Source: Cannabis sativa (lineage: Eukaryota; Streptophyta; Magnoliopsida; Rosales; Cannabaceae). Taken from it: DNA of 64,000 bases. Made by a program: the position numbers and the translations under genes. The notes beneath the pieces were generated by a model, which did not search any database, was not told where the DNA came from, and saw only the letters and a program-made list of their open reading frames with translations. Positions 45,075 through 57,306 of this stretch are shown one piece after another (position 1 is the stretch's first letter; the number at the start of each line of letters is the position of its first letter). The stretch lies in the NCBI RefSeq assembly GCF_029168945.1, contig NC_083605.1, positions 73,054,969 through 73,118,968 on the forward strand. The letters are read 5' to 3'.

Positions 45075-46620
45075 GGCGAATAATTTCTAGTTACCTTGTT
45101 TTGCAAGAAAACTAGATCTCTTACAACAAAGAAGATGATGAGGTAGAGAAAAGTGTAGTTATTAGGGTTTGCATGATCATGCATGAGATCACATCAATGG
45201 GTTTGGAGTTTTAAGTTGGGTAGAGTCTCTTTCATATACTCTTCATGAAAAATTTGTTAAAGAAATGGATATTGTGAATAGGGTTGTGGGGAATTTTACC
45301 CACTAATTGGTTTTTTCTTTTATCTTTTCATTTCTTCTTTCAATAAAATTATAGCTAATGTGGATTATTTATTGTAAATTAGGGTGTGGAAATGTGGTTA
45401 GAAGGACACACCCTGAAATTCAGCCTGACCTATAGTTCTAATTTGGGTATTTTCCACAACATATAATATGTTCTAATCATCTGTGGCCTCTGATATATAT
45501 GTAATATTTGTTCAGATATTTGCAACTGTTTCTACTTAATTTGTAATTTATTCTCCTTCAATATCGTTTGGAATAATATAGATAAATATGAAATTTTAAT
45601 TATCATATATACTTTATAAGATCTAGAAGACCTTAATTATATTACAAGTACTTTATTAAAAATAATAACAATAATGATTATTGCTACTGAAATGAATGTT
45701 ATATGTAAAACATTGGCTCCTTATTATACTGGGCCATTTCAAATTTAAAAAAGGGGAGAATTTTCATAAATATCATTTTTTATATTTATTTACAATTTTA
45801 TAGCTTAAAATTTTTATTTATAAAAATATATTTGTAATTAGAATTATAAAATACACTTTATCTAAAAAAAAAAGTAAAAATAACTAAAAACAACGAGAAA
45901 TCAATCTCACAACTAAATAAGAGATTTATCATTTTTACAGAATAGATATTTTTGTAAATAAAAAAATTCAAAGCTTAAAAATGAAAAAAAAATTCGTGTT
46001 TGAAGTAATTTTGTAATTTTTGTTTTTGAATTTTGCTAAATTATGTAAAATTTTCTTTTAAAAATGTATATGTATATAAATATATTTTAATACAAATTAA
46101 GTATATACATATTTTTTTTTTTAAAAAGGAAAATTATAAAGAATGCCCAGAGTTAGATGGAATTATTTATAAAAATATGGCCTCTAAAATAAGTTACAAA
46201 TTAGCGATAATACTTAAAATTATTATAAAAATGAGACAAACATAGTTTAAAATTTATAGTTCAAATCAACCATTATAATAGAGTCCAAATCCAAATTCAC
46301 CAATAAAATCCAAATCCAACAATACCACTAAAAACATAACACTACAAATCAAATAGTACACAACCAACTTTATAGTCCAAATATATATATACAAATAGCT
46401 AGTCCAATATATTCAACCATGTGATACATGATTCTTTCGAAAAAAATTATATATATATAAAAAAAATCATATTAGAAACTAATATTTATATAAAATAACT
46501 TAGTGAAAGAATAAATTTATTTTGACTCAACTCATTAGGAGGTCTCCAAAATCTTTAACTTCGTCTATATAGTGTTTCAACACAAGAGAAACATCGTACT
46601 CCAAATCAATCAGTTATTTG
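45075..46620. other. AT-rich intergenic stretch, upstream flank of the 119-residue gene
   Basis: No gene is seen. About 45755-46030 has TTTTTGTAAATAAA-type words shared with several small elements, without defined ends. Confidence 0.4.
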
Positions 46621-46639
46621 AGAAACTTTCTACGGTGTT

Positions 46640-46765
46640 TTTAGATGGTATATCCACATATTTATAATGATTTATCAATAATACGTTAAAAATTTCATTT
46701 CAATGTTCACAGCACATTGACAAACCATCAACTAACCATCGATAAATCATTACCATTCTATCGAC
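46640..46765. repeat. Subterminal repeat block, left side of the Mutator-like element
   Basis: Iterations of words such as TTGACAAACCATC, CATCGATAAATCATT and CTATCGACAGAGC. The same vocabulary (TATCGATAAATCGTC, TATCGACATACT) fills 50260-51080 on the other side of the transposase. Confidence 0.55.
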
Positions 46766-46899
46766 AGAGCAAAAAACTAAGAACCCACCATAAAAAATCT
46801 GATTTTAAAGCGAACCCACAAACTAAATAAGCAGATTTGAATAAGAAATCCAGTACACAATACATATTATTACAACTAGTAGTAGACTGCGCCCCAAAT

Positions 46900-47996
46900 A
46901 CAAGCTTCGCATGTTGCTCTGTTGTAGCCCGAACTGCCACAATTGCTGCAGTTTTGAGGTATCGTAACTCATCACCAGAAGGGAAACACTTCCCTCGTCT
47001 TCTTCTAACATTGTTCTTCCTTGGACGACCTACTAATTTCTTCTCCACAAGTACCCCAACCTACACGTTCTTGATGGGTTTTGGGAGAATCCAATCATCC
47101 TCGTCACCAGCAAGATTAATAGTATTATCGTAAGTCTTCCTTCACGTATCTTTTGAATAATAAATAAAGAACATCATGTACATACTCGTATTCGTTTGCA
47201 ATGTCGTGACACATGAATGAGTGCAAGGAAGTTTCAATAATATAAACACGCCACATGTGCATGTCCTTTCAACTAGGTTTACGTCATCGTCTCTTTCACC
47301 ATTAAGTCCCCTACCAATGTTATACAAATTGGCTCCATTTTGTTTGACGCACCTTTTCCTCACATTATTATAGTTTTTGCCAAGTTTTTTTTTTTTTTTT
47401 TCAGAAAGAGTCGCTAAAAGATTGTGCATTTGTCTGCCTTTTCTAGGCAACTAGCGAGCCAAGATTGCAGTGTGAACCTGATATATTCAATCAAAGTAGT
47501 TTTTAGATATTTCCTAAACTCTTTGGTCACATTGTTGAAGCTTTCAGATGCGTTGCTCGTCATTATGTTGTACTGATTGCCCAGACAATAAGGTTGAGCC
47601 CACTTCTCAAACCCTATACTCTCCACATATGCAACAATGGCAGGTTCTATCTGTCTAAGCTTCTCAAACTGTCTATCACAATCAGTCTTAGACCACGAGT
47701 AAGCTATTTTCCATATCTGTGTGTGAAAAGCATCAGTCTTCAACTTGTAATTCACATTCATAATAATGTGGTGATAACATGTACAGTAGACTACTTTGGG
47801 GAACACAAGCTCTATGGCATGGTCAATGCTTTGATGTATATCCGACACAAATACTAAGTTCTCAACCACCTATATTGCTTCCCTCAATTTTTGTAAGAAA
47901 TAGGTCCAATAGTTGTTGTTCTCACTTTCAACGATACCAAAAGCAATCAGAAATAGTTGGTTGTTTGCATCGTATGCAACGACAACTGTAACGTCC
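46900..47996 (-). pseudogene. Mutator-like transposase, C-terminal two thirds
   Basis: From the right end leftward the minus strand encodes the MULE core: VVVAYDANNQLFLIAFGIVE (first catalytic Asp), an internal stop after LQKLREAI, then FVSDIHQSIDHAI (second Asp), CTCYHHIIMNV, and TSNASESFNNV; then, frameshifted, the SWIM zinc finger CTCGVFILLKLPCTH (47142-47450 segment), GRPRKNNVRRRRG and, in another frame, a zinc knuckle CSNCGSSGYNRATC (46909-46950) whose His is Tyr. Such proteins cut and paste Mutator DNA. Stop and frameshifts make it a relic. The N-terminal part lies at 49297-50064, beyond an LTR. Confidence 0.85.
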
Positions 47997-49291
47997 TAAG
48001 AAATAGGCATGTTACGACAACCAGTAATATAAGTTAATCCCGCTAAACCAGAATTACTAGAAAATAAGAGCGGGAAATTTAAAACTTTGATTACAATGGA
48101 ATAAAAACATAACATGTAATAATTTAAACTTTACAACCAATCCAACAAGACAACATGATTCAGGATCCCATAAAACTTTTCTAAAATATAACAAGTTATT
48201 TTACACGTCGACCTAAGCGGCAAAATTTGCGATTACAAAGTATATCCACTAGTAGACCCAACCCGCTTGGTCTAGTATGGCTCGAACATGTACAATGTAT
48301 CGCCAAGCCCTCAAACTCATGGTTGATTACAGACAGGTTTACTCTTTTCTGCACAGTAGAGCACCCGTGAGCCAAGTCCAACAAGACAGTATAAATATCA
48401 ATATACACAATAAACAAATATCTCATAACTAATGATGACATTGCACACATTGCCTACTTGACATAGACCTGCGTGTTACGCTCACGTGCATACTTATATG
48501 TCTATGTGGCATAGATCCACGTGTCACGCTCACACGTCTATTTACAATAATACCTTAGAACGATTTATGTCATTTTTAATTACCGAGTCTAACCTAATTA
48601 TGACTTGAACACATAATTCTTTACTTCAATATATATAGCATGGTATTGTATTCAAAATCATTTAATCACTAGGGTAATAACCCTAGGCCATATAACCCTC
48701 ACTTTAGGGTAATATTCCTAATCCCTGTTCTCATTTAATCACCATTATAATATCAAACATGAGCACCACCGTGCTTAACTCTACGTGCTAGCTACTGTCT
48801 TACCTGATGTCCCAAGTACGTGGAGATTTTAAATCTCCGGGTGCTCCTGAACAAGTGTCGGTAATCCTAGTCACAGTTCTCGAGATTCACAAATATGGTT
48901 AATCCCTAAATCTATTTTCACATAATCATATAACTAGCATTTCAAATTCACAAAAATAAACAGAGCTCGGAATGAGCTTTTCAACGATATATGGAACATC
49001 CCAAATGGAGTTTTGATTGAAAAGTTATGAACAACCAACGTTTAACAAGCAATCTGCCCAAAAATACCCAGGCGGGCCGCGACACTCACAAAGCATGCCG
49101 CGACTTATGGGTAGAAAAACCAAGAATTCATGCAGGTGGGCCGCGACACTCCTAGAGCATGCCTCAACGGCTGGGTTGAAAACCCAGAAATGCCAAAACC
49201 AACCTACTCGAAATTAAACCCAAAAACACGCCACTTCACAACAAATCATGCTCCATATTAAATCATAATTCATCAACAAAAACCACTAACA
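47997..49291 (+). mobile_element. Ty3/gypsy-like solo LTR inside the Mutator-like element
   Basis: Begins TGTAACGTCCTAAGAAATAG and ends CTAACA; ACAAC (47992-47996) and ACAAT (49292-49296) flank it as a 5-base duplication with one mismatch. It contains phrases such as GCACCCGTGAGCC, TGGCATAGATCCACGTGTCAC and GAATGAGCTTTTCAACGATA, and shares its start and GCACCCGTRAG word with the LTR at 55588-57301. No gag or pol is present. The right boundary is the less certain one. Confidence 0.62.
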
Positions 49292-49296
49292 ACAAT

Positions 49297-50064
49297 TAAT
49301 CAAGTTGTTTCAATTCTTCCTTGTTTTTGTACAGATTGTCAAGTTGTATCTCCCCTAATTCCTTATTGTGTAAGGTAGTAGTAAGCTCATGATTTTCTAT
49401 TATATCTTCCTTTGTCCACATAGGAGCTTTGAACTTAGTACAAACTTCAAACGACGAGAACGTTCACAAGTAAGCATGACGAGGAGGAGCATGTTCTTCT
49501 GCTCTGCCTTGTCTACTGGTGCTAGTTCTAGGAGTATTGTAATTTTCACTACGAGGGCGCCATTGTTGTTGTGTACCATTGTTTCTCAGTGCACACTCTA
49601 ACCTCAAAGAAGGTACCTCTACAGCTTCATCAAATCCAAAATCATGTTCGTCATCCACATTCAACTCAACAATAGGATCATTATTGTAGAAGGGATGATC
49701 GAACTCCTCAAACTGACCAAATCCTGTCGCTTCCTGCTGTTGATCTAAATTGGTTGGAACCTCCTCATTAACACCAATCCTAACATTTGTTTCAGGCACG
49801 AAAGACCTTACCACACTTTGAGGAAGAGCATTACTAGGGGGCAGGCTCCAAATTCTATATTTTTCTTACCCTGGTCACAAATAATGGTATAAAATTTGTG
49901 TTCGTCATTGTAGCCCTCATCTCTAAGAACGTTTTTAGTTTGCGTTCTTTCTTAATAACCTCTAGCAGAACTATTTTCCCTTTCATGAACAAGGTAAAAA
50001 TCTCTAATTTCAAATCATACACCAACAGATTAACCTCCAACTCTTTATATAAAATCTGACGCAT
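49297..50064 (-). pseudogene. Mutator-like transposase, N-terminal region
   Basis: Starts at ATG 50064 (MRQILYKELEVNLLVYDLK) and continues through a frameshift near 49850 into an acidic linker (DDEHDFGFDE region, 49464-49814), then in another frame to ELGEIQLDNLYKNKEELKQ, which resembles the start of the MuDR DNA-binding region (FxxKEELK). The ~200 residues expected between this point and VVVAYDANN are missing, so a deletion accompanied or preceded the LTR insertion. Confidence 0.6.
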
Positions 50065-50259
50065 TTGCTCTAAGGTTGTGATCAGTTTTTACAATTAATG
50101 TCAAACTGCCATTGCCCTTATATACCCAATTAAACCCCTGAACACTCCCAATATAACAAGAAGCACAGTCGATCCTATAATTTCAAACAAAAAAAAAGTA
50201 AAGAAAATATCAAAAACACTCAAATCTGTGTCCAAATATCAACAAATAATCGATTTAAT

Positions 50260-51200
50260 GTAGACAAAATGTTGACATAGTGCCTAAAAAGTAGTCTGAT
50301 ATAAAACTCTAGAAAATCACCGATAAACTGTCGAGATACCATTGACAAATAATGAAATAATCAGAACAAGAAAAAATTATTAGGATATCGATAAATCGTC
50401 AAAAACATATCGACATACTATCAATAAATTGATTTTGCATGGCAATTAATGCTCATTAATGTTTGACATTTATTACTCCACTTGGTTTGTCGTGCGTGTA
50501 TTTCATGTTTCACCCGAACTTACGAGACTTTTAAATTTTATGATTGTTATCCTAATCGTTTCATCTTTATTTATGTTTAAAAAATTTCACTTGTTTCAAC
50601 CATTTTTTACCAAAACAATCATCTTTCCATAGTGTTGACAATATGTCGACAAACAACGTTTAAGCTGAGAAATTGAAATTTACCAAAAAAAAAAAAATTG
50701 ACTAAATATCGACAAAGCATCGATAACTTTTGTACAAAAAAGTACTGAATATTGTCGATATTATGTTGACATACAATCAACAATCAATCGTAAATAAAAT
50801 ATTGTAAATAATATGTCCAGAAGCTATCGACATACTGTCAATATTAGTCCTGACCTATGCTTGCATACAATTGATATTACAATGACATATTATTGATAAC
50901 CTATCGGTAAACTGTAAAAAAAATCTAAATTCTGAGAAAAAACTAAATCTTGCGTTTCAGACAAAAAAATATAGTAAATTAACACCAATTCAAACATACA
51001 TACATACAAAAACAAACTACATACTATAAATGTTCCCATACAATCGATATCACATTGACATACTATTGATAACCCATCGGTAAACTGTAAAAAAACTTAA
51101 ATTTTGAGAAAAAACCAGATCTTGCGTTTCAAACATAAAAATAATAAATTAACACCAATTCAAACATACATACATATAAAATAAACTACATACTATAAAA
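50260..51200. repeat. Subterminal repeat block, right side of the Mutator-like element
   Basis: Many iterations of ATCGATAA, TATCGACA, TTGACATA and TATTGATAACC words. It includes a ~160-base tandem duplication (about 50875-51030 and 51040-51195) that contains TCGGTAAACTGTAAAAAAA and ACACCAATTCAAACATACAT. Confidence 0.65.
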
Positions 51201-51300
51201 ATTAGTTAAAATACAATTTACCCATTATAATAGTTGAATAATTTTTGAGGGATTGGGATGTGGTCCGTTTGTTCACTGTCCACCACATATAGAGAGGGAT

Positions 51301-51451
51301 CGAGTGAGAGGGTGAGCTGAGAGCTGCGTGAGAGAGTGAGAGACTAAGTGAGAAGGTGAGACCGAGTGAGAGGGTGAGTTGAGAGCTGCGTGAGAGAGTG
51401 AGAGACCAAGTGAGAGAGTGAGGCCGAGTGAGAGGGTGAGCTGAGAGAGAT
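51301..51451. repeat. 62-base GA-rich tandem repeat, 2.4 copies
   Basis: Units 51301-51362, 51363-51424 and partial 51425-51451, each starting CGAGTGAGAGGGTGAG. Each unit is itself built from GTGAGAGA words. Confidence 0.88.
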
Positions 51452-52281
51452 TAGGGTCTGAGTTATTGACACTTTTTTTATTATTATTATTAAAGAAGGG
51501 TATAAAAAGGAAAATTTATGTAATAAAAGAAAAAATTAAATTGTACACATAAATTAGTAGGCATTATTTTAAAAGAGAATGTTTTATTAAGAATTGATAT
51601 TGAAATTTCTCTTTTAGAGATTGAGCTATTTTTAACTCAATTGATGTGAGTACTCTACAATAAACTTTAGCATTTTCTTAATGTCAAGCATTAAACATGC
51701 TCAATTTATTTGATATAATAATGATTGCATTCACTGACTGTTAGTAGGAAACTAACATGATTTGAGAGAAGACTTTTAGGCAAAACAAAGAAAAAATTAT
51801 TACACTCTTAATCAATCATTTTTCACAGTTGGCTTCCCTAAATTATTAATATGTTAAAATACATAAGTTTTAAAGGAGTTTATCCTTCAATATTTAACGT
51901 AAAATTTTATTTTATTTAATATACATTATATATAAACATTTTAATATTTTTCTTTGGATTATTTAAATATTATACAATTACAAATTTATTAATTAAAAAA
52001 ATCTACAAAGAGTATTGAATAAAATATCAATTAAAAAACTACTGAAAGAGTGAAAAAAATTATAAAATATGTTTAATTCTCCACTATTCATTATAAATTA
52101 TATATATTTTGCTAAAGATATATCTATAATCTAGTTCCTCATAACATTTACATCACATCACTTTTTTTTTATTGTATTTATCAAAATTATACTTTCTCAA
52201 TTTTATAAACTTAAACTTTTACATTATACATTAATTTTTTTTTCTACATATAATTTAAATATTATAACTTTTTATAAATAT
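51452..52281. other. AT-rich stretch, no feature seen
   Basis: No gene, RNA or transposon end was recognised. Confidence 0.45.
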
Positions 52282-53110
52282 CACTATAAAAAAATTTATT
52301 TGTAGTCACAACAAAACTTGTGACTAAAAGTAAAAAAAATTGTGACCAATTATAAATTATTATTCTTATGTTGTGACTAAAAAACCTGTGGCTAAAGAGT
52401 CTGGGGTCCGAGTCTTGAATAAAGTTTTTTTTAAAATAAATTAAAATAGGGTCAGATCAGATCCGATAAAAAAAAAAAAATTAAGTGGGGCGAAGCGAAT
52501 CTAATCCAAGATCCAATAAGTATCCGAAGGTTTCAGATCATAGGTGATCCGTCAAATCGGAGCTCCAACCCGCCAGTGGCGAACCTAGGATTCAAAGTGA
52601 GGGGTGGGGCGTAATTTTTTTTGGTAAGTGAAGGGGGGCAAAAAAGTAAACTTAAAAAGAAAAAAAAAATGGATTTAATAGGATTAGAACCCTTGTCCTC
52701 TAACCTATATGCTAAGTAGCTTAACCATTACACCAAAGTTAATATTATGGTTATAAATATCATCTTTTTTTATAAATAAATGTTGTAACTAATTAAATTG
52801 CATATATATTTTTTCTCGATTTTTTTTTCAGGGGGGCGACTGCCCCACCTCGATTATATGTGGGTCCGCCCCTGAACCCGCTCCAACTAAATGGATCTTT
52901 TTGACATGGCTAAAGGTATTAGTCACAAAAATTATAATTTGTTGTGATTAAATGTATTTTTAGTCACAATACTTGTTGTGATTAAAACTAAATTAGTGAC
53001 AACTTGTAATTAAATATTATGTTTTAGTCACAAATAATATTTTTTTGTGACTAAATGTGGCTTTTAGTAAAAAAAAAAAATTATCACTAAATTAGTAGCA
53101 GTTTTTTATG
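52282..53110. mobile_element. CACTA-like non-autonomous element with TTTAGTCACAA repeats
   Basis: Starts CACTATAAAAAAATT and ends AGCAGTTTTTTATG, with TAT on both sides (weak 3-base duplication). Many TTTAGTCACAA / TTGTGACTAAA subterminal words in both orientations. A second, better-preserved terminus of the same family is at 58966. The element at 52574-52874 is inserted in it. Confidence 0.7.
52574..52874. mobile_element. TIR element CAGTGGCGAACC / CAGGGGCGGACC with tRNA-like interior
   Basis: 301 bases, with inverted ends CAGTGGCGAACCTAGGATT and CAGGGGCGGACCCACATAT and the direct repeat AACCCGC on both sides (52567-52573 and 52875-52881). On the minus strand it contains TGGTGTAATGGTTAAGC and GGGTTCTAATCC, close to Pol III box A and box B. 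hAT-like termini, though seven bases of duplication rather than eight. Confidence 0.7.
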
Positions 53111-54471
53111 TATATACAAGTATGAGTAAAATAAATATTATTCTTTCTTGAACTAAACTAGCTCATATAATGGAGTTAACTTTTAATAATTTTTCTACCT
53201 TTCTTTTCTCTATTTAAAAGAAAATTAAATAACATAGCTTATTTCATGTAATTGCATTTTCACACAATTCTCTAAAAATAGCTAAAGAGTTATTTTAACT
53301 CATTTAAGGTAGAGCATCATTTTATGTTTTTCGTTACATTTATTAAATGTTTAAATTACACATTATGTATATTTTATATCAACCATACAATTTAAGTGAT
53401 ATCATTCATACCCCCAAAGAAAAGTGATATGTTTCTTATTACTTAATATTATTTATTCCTCAAATTAAATATAAATTATTATGTGTAAAAGATTTGTGTT
53501 TTTATTTAGTAAAATTTCATGTAATTTATTGATTAGTATATTAAAAAAGAGTCTTTATTTTTACAAAAATTCATATAGCAAACCACTTAGTAGCCAACAA
53601 CGAAATAATTTAAATCGCAATCAAAATATACATAGCAACCTACATAAAAAATATTAAAGCAACACAAACTGTAAATTAAAAATAAAAAATAAAAAAATAA
53701 AATATAAAATAATTCTCTTATTAAAAAAAACATGCACTATTGAAATTTGATTTTAGAACCGTAAATTATTTCGATTTTTTTTTAAAAAAAACTAATAATA
53801 TGTCTTCTATAATTATAATGCAGGTCATTATATACAAAAATTAATCATAATTTCTTATATGTAAACAAAGACATCCCACTAGTAAAAGCCAAAAAGTAAT
53901 ATATACTCCTATTTATGAAGCTTCAATATTTAACAATTAGTATTTAAAAATCAACAACCCTAGTGCATGAATGGAGGCTATCAATATTTAATATTTAATT
54001 GTTTGGTCATATTAAATGTGTTGTTTGACATATTGAGTCTAGGAAAATGACAAAGGAGGATAATGATGGGAATTAAATATGGTAAAATAAAAACATATAA
54101 ATATGAAATTTTATATGCAAAGTAAGATGAGAATAAAGGTCCAAATGCAAATAATATAAAGATGTCCCTACCAAAATGAAATGGACAATAAAAAATGCCA
54201 AAATTGTACATCAGGCTAGTTACTGCACAAGAAAAATTTATGAGAATCGTAAAGAGGCATTAATGGACATTTACTGTGTATTTAAAAGTTGTTTAATTAT
54301 AATAATAATAGCACTATTAATTAGGGTTCTTTTTTTTTTTTTTTTGAGAGATTATTAATTAGGGTTCGATTGATACATTATATAGGTTATATTTATTATA
54401 ATATATAGTATTATATTTATTGTATTGTATAAGTTTATTCAATGTAATATTATGTTTGATATTGACTTATT
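53111..54471. other. AT-rich stretch, no feature seen
   Basis: Includes TGTTTCTTATTACT and similar low-complexity words. No gene or transposon end recognised. Confidence 0.45.
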
Positions 54472-54485
54472 AATAGGTTTGTAAT

Positions 54486-54771
54486 TTTTTTTTTTTTTTG
54501 ATTAATCAGAATTTTCATTACTCTACAAAACAAATGCCTTTACAATCTATAAGCACCTATCAAATAGGCCTTAACTTTAGCTATACAATTTACTTATATC
54601 AAATCAAACCAATCTCTATCTTTTTGTTTAATCCTTTTTGGCATTACAGAAACTACTCTATTCTTTACACTCCATTTTACTTGTTGAATCACTTTAGCTA
54701 TGCCTTTTTTTTTTCCTTCCACAATTGCTCATTTCGAGCCTTCCACAGCAGGTATACAAGTGCTGCAACAC
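54486..54771 (-). pseudogene. LINE ORF2 C-terminus and 3' tail
   Basis: The minus strand encodes ALVYLLWKARNEQLWKE, the typical end of plant LINE ORF2, followed by non-coding sequence and the poly(A) tail. The frame joins the segment at 55329-55587. Confidence 0.8.
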
Positions 54772-55320
54772 TAGGGGTGTGCAGAAAGTCATCCAATCCA
54801 ATCCCAACCGACCGATCCAATCCCAACCGATCCAATAGAATCGGATATCCAATCATAATTGGATCGGATCGGATGCAAATTTTAAAAATCCAATTGGATC
54901 GGATCGGATGTTGGATGAGACATCCGATCCAATGGATAACCGATCCAATCCAATCCAATATCATCCAATGTCCATCCAATCATATTTAATATTTATAATT
55001 TTATATATTTAATTATTTTATTTAATATTTTATATATTATTTTATTATCTATGTTAAATTATTAAGTTTTAAATTATGTTTTTTCATATATATATATTTT
55101 TTAATGAAATTAGCCTAAATAGTGGTTAAAATGGATTGGATTCATCCATGGGATCCATTGGATGGATCCAATGCAATCTAATAAAAAACCAGTTAAAGCA
55201 TCCAATGGATGGAACCGATCCAATTCAATACATCCATTGGATCGGATCGGATGACTCAATTCAATTGGATTGGATTGGATGGGTCCAAATCCATTGGATG
55301 TGATCCAATGAACACCCCTA
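54772..55320. mobile_element. hAT-type MITE TAGGGGTGTKCA, rich in GGATCGGAT/CCAATCC words
   Basis: 549 bases. Ends TAGGGGTGTGCAG and TAGGGGTGTTCAT (inverted), perfect 8-base duplication TGCAACAC (54764-54771 and 55321-55328). Both arms are filled with ATCCAATCC / GGATTGGAT words, so the arms can pair. Confidence 0.92.
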
Positions 55321-55328
55321 TGCAACAC

Positions 55329-55587
55329 CAGCTGCCAACACTCTTTTTTTGAAGCTGGAACAACTTGCTTTCCTCACCTTTCTCATGATAGTTTGAAGTG
55401 AACTATCTCTTATATTCCATCCAAACCAGGTCTTCACCTGTTCGAGGCAATCTGCAGCAAAAACACAGCCAAAAAATAGATGATATGCTGTTTCTACAGC
55501 AGAGTTGCAGAAGAGGCATGTTTCCATGTCGATCAAACCTTGCTTGAGTAACTGATCCCTGGTTTTGAGCCTATTCATCATAGCTAG
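55329..55587 (-). pseudogene. LINE zinc-binding RT-associated domain (zf-RVT)
   Basis: Encodes RLKTRDQLLKQGL, then CLFCNSAVETAYHLFFGC, the conserved CX2C...HLFFxC finger found C-terminal to LINE reverse transcriptases. The frame continues into 57307 across the solo LTR. Confidence 0.88.
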
Positions 55588-56830
55588 AGTAACACTCTAA
55601 TATATAGGAACACCACGTGTGTGATTTTATAAAACTAGTTTAATACTAATATATTAATTAATTATTAAAAACTGTGAGGATAATAAAAACTTGACTAAAA
55701 TAAAACACTAAAAATGGACATTATAATGGCAGTAAAAAGGAGTTCCAGGAATCCCTGTTATAAAAGATTTATCCAAAAGATGATATACAACAACAATTCA
55801 AAACACAATTCAAAATACAGCAGACACAGCCAGTCTAAAACAACTCTTGGCAACTCAACACGCAGGCTGGTGGGGTCAATATGTACATTACTAGAGAAGA
55901 CCGCCATCTCATGGTTGTTCTAACTTTGCCTTGCCCTTACCTGCACCACAAAGCACCCGTAAGTCACATAGACTCAACAAGAAAAGTAATAAAGAAGGAA
56001 ACATTAAATAGCTAATTATACATTTCATTATCACAAAATGATTAAACTATAACATTCAATAGTAGGTACTATAACAAGTCATATGCATAGAAATAAATAT
56101 GCCCATATATTTGCATTGCCTAATCAGGCAAGCTCGTGTCATAATGCAATATCATATATAATATCATTGCGCCACCTAATCAGGTGAGCCTGTGCCACAA
56201 CTTGACACAAATATATCGCATCGTCTAATCAGACGAACTCGTACCTACGCTCGGTACTTATCATATGTCACTGACGCTCACCCGATACGTTGTCAGGAAG
56301 AAACCAAATAGTGGTTTCAATCTATGCCATAACCAGGCAATTTTATATCACTGATGCCCGTACCTACGCTCGATACATCGCTAGGAATATTGCATCACCT
56401 AATCAGGTGAGCCCATATATTGTGTCCATAGTATCATTACATTATAATTGCCTAATCAGACAATCGATAATTTCAGAACCTGTCATGCCATGTGGTACAT
56501 TATACTTTTCTTACCTCAAGTTTCGGATCAGGTATGTTGGTCGACCTGCTTGAAGAACGATCGATAATCTCGGGGCCCTTGATACTTCTTTTGAATCTAC
56601 AAAGAGTTTCCCCCAAAGCTATTACTTGATTATTTATTATTATTTTTTTTAAGAACTTATGAAATATACAGGAGGTGAAGGTTTTGGTGTTTATGCCGAA
56701 GGTCAAAGAGAAAGAAAGATGATATATAGATTATCTTTCAAACTTATCATATATGTATATCAATCATAATAAAAAAAATAATAGTAATAATAATTATTTT
56801 AATAACAATAATTATAATAATAATAATAAT

Positions 56831-56885
<55 letters not shown>

Positions 56886-57301
56886 TTTATTTAATAAAAG
56901 AATATTTTATTATTTCTTAGCCATTAAGAAATTTATACTTTTAGGACACTAGGCTAAATTTCACATACTCTTAATTACTCCAATACCTACATTATCAACT
57001 TATCACAATATTCCCAATAATTCTATCAATTAAGTCTGCCATGATATTTCTGGTCACCGATCGAGTCTCCAAGGTCGCCTAACATAAAAATATTTTTATT
57101 CCATATATAGTTCATATTAAATTCACACATACTATATAAATCTCCGTAATTTAAAAATTACACTTATTTATCCACTTATAGAAAATTTAAAATTTATGTT
57201 GAACTCGATTAGTAGGATCATAATCTCACTCATTACCTGGTTAACTCATAAATTAAATATAAACCTTAATTATTAATTATTAGGCTTATTGGGATATTAC
57301 A
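55588..57301 (+). mobile_element. Solo LTR, Ty3/gypsy-like, 1714 bases
   Basis: Begins AGTAACACTCTAATATATAG and ends GGGATATTACA. Perfect 5-base duplication GCTAG (55583-55587 and 57302-57306). The first base should be T (TG..CA), so the start is mutated. The interior has AGCACCCGTAAGTC and diverged repeats of the type GCCTAATCAGGCRAGC (about 56120-56460), plus a long (AAT)n tract. No internal domain, hence solo. Confidence 0.85.
56811..56884. repeat. (AAT)n microsatellite inside the solo LTR
   Basis: About 20 nearly uninterrupted AAT units. Likely polymorphic in length. Confidence 0.9.
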
Positions 57302-57306
57302 GCTAG

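Noticed and set aside
53981..54211. Hydrophobic 76-codon frame resembling a membrane protein
   Set aside because: AT-rich antisense DNA commonly yields Phe/Leu/Ile-rich frames; no conserved feature.
54698..54979. 93-codon minus-strand open frame
   Set aside because: A chimera of hAT MITE repeats and the last codons of the LINE; not a gene.
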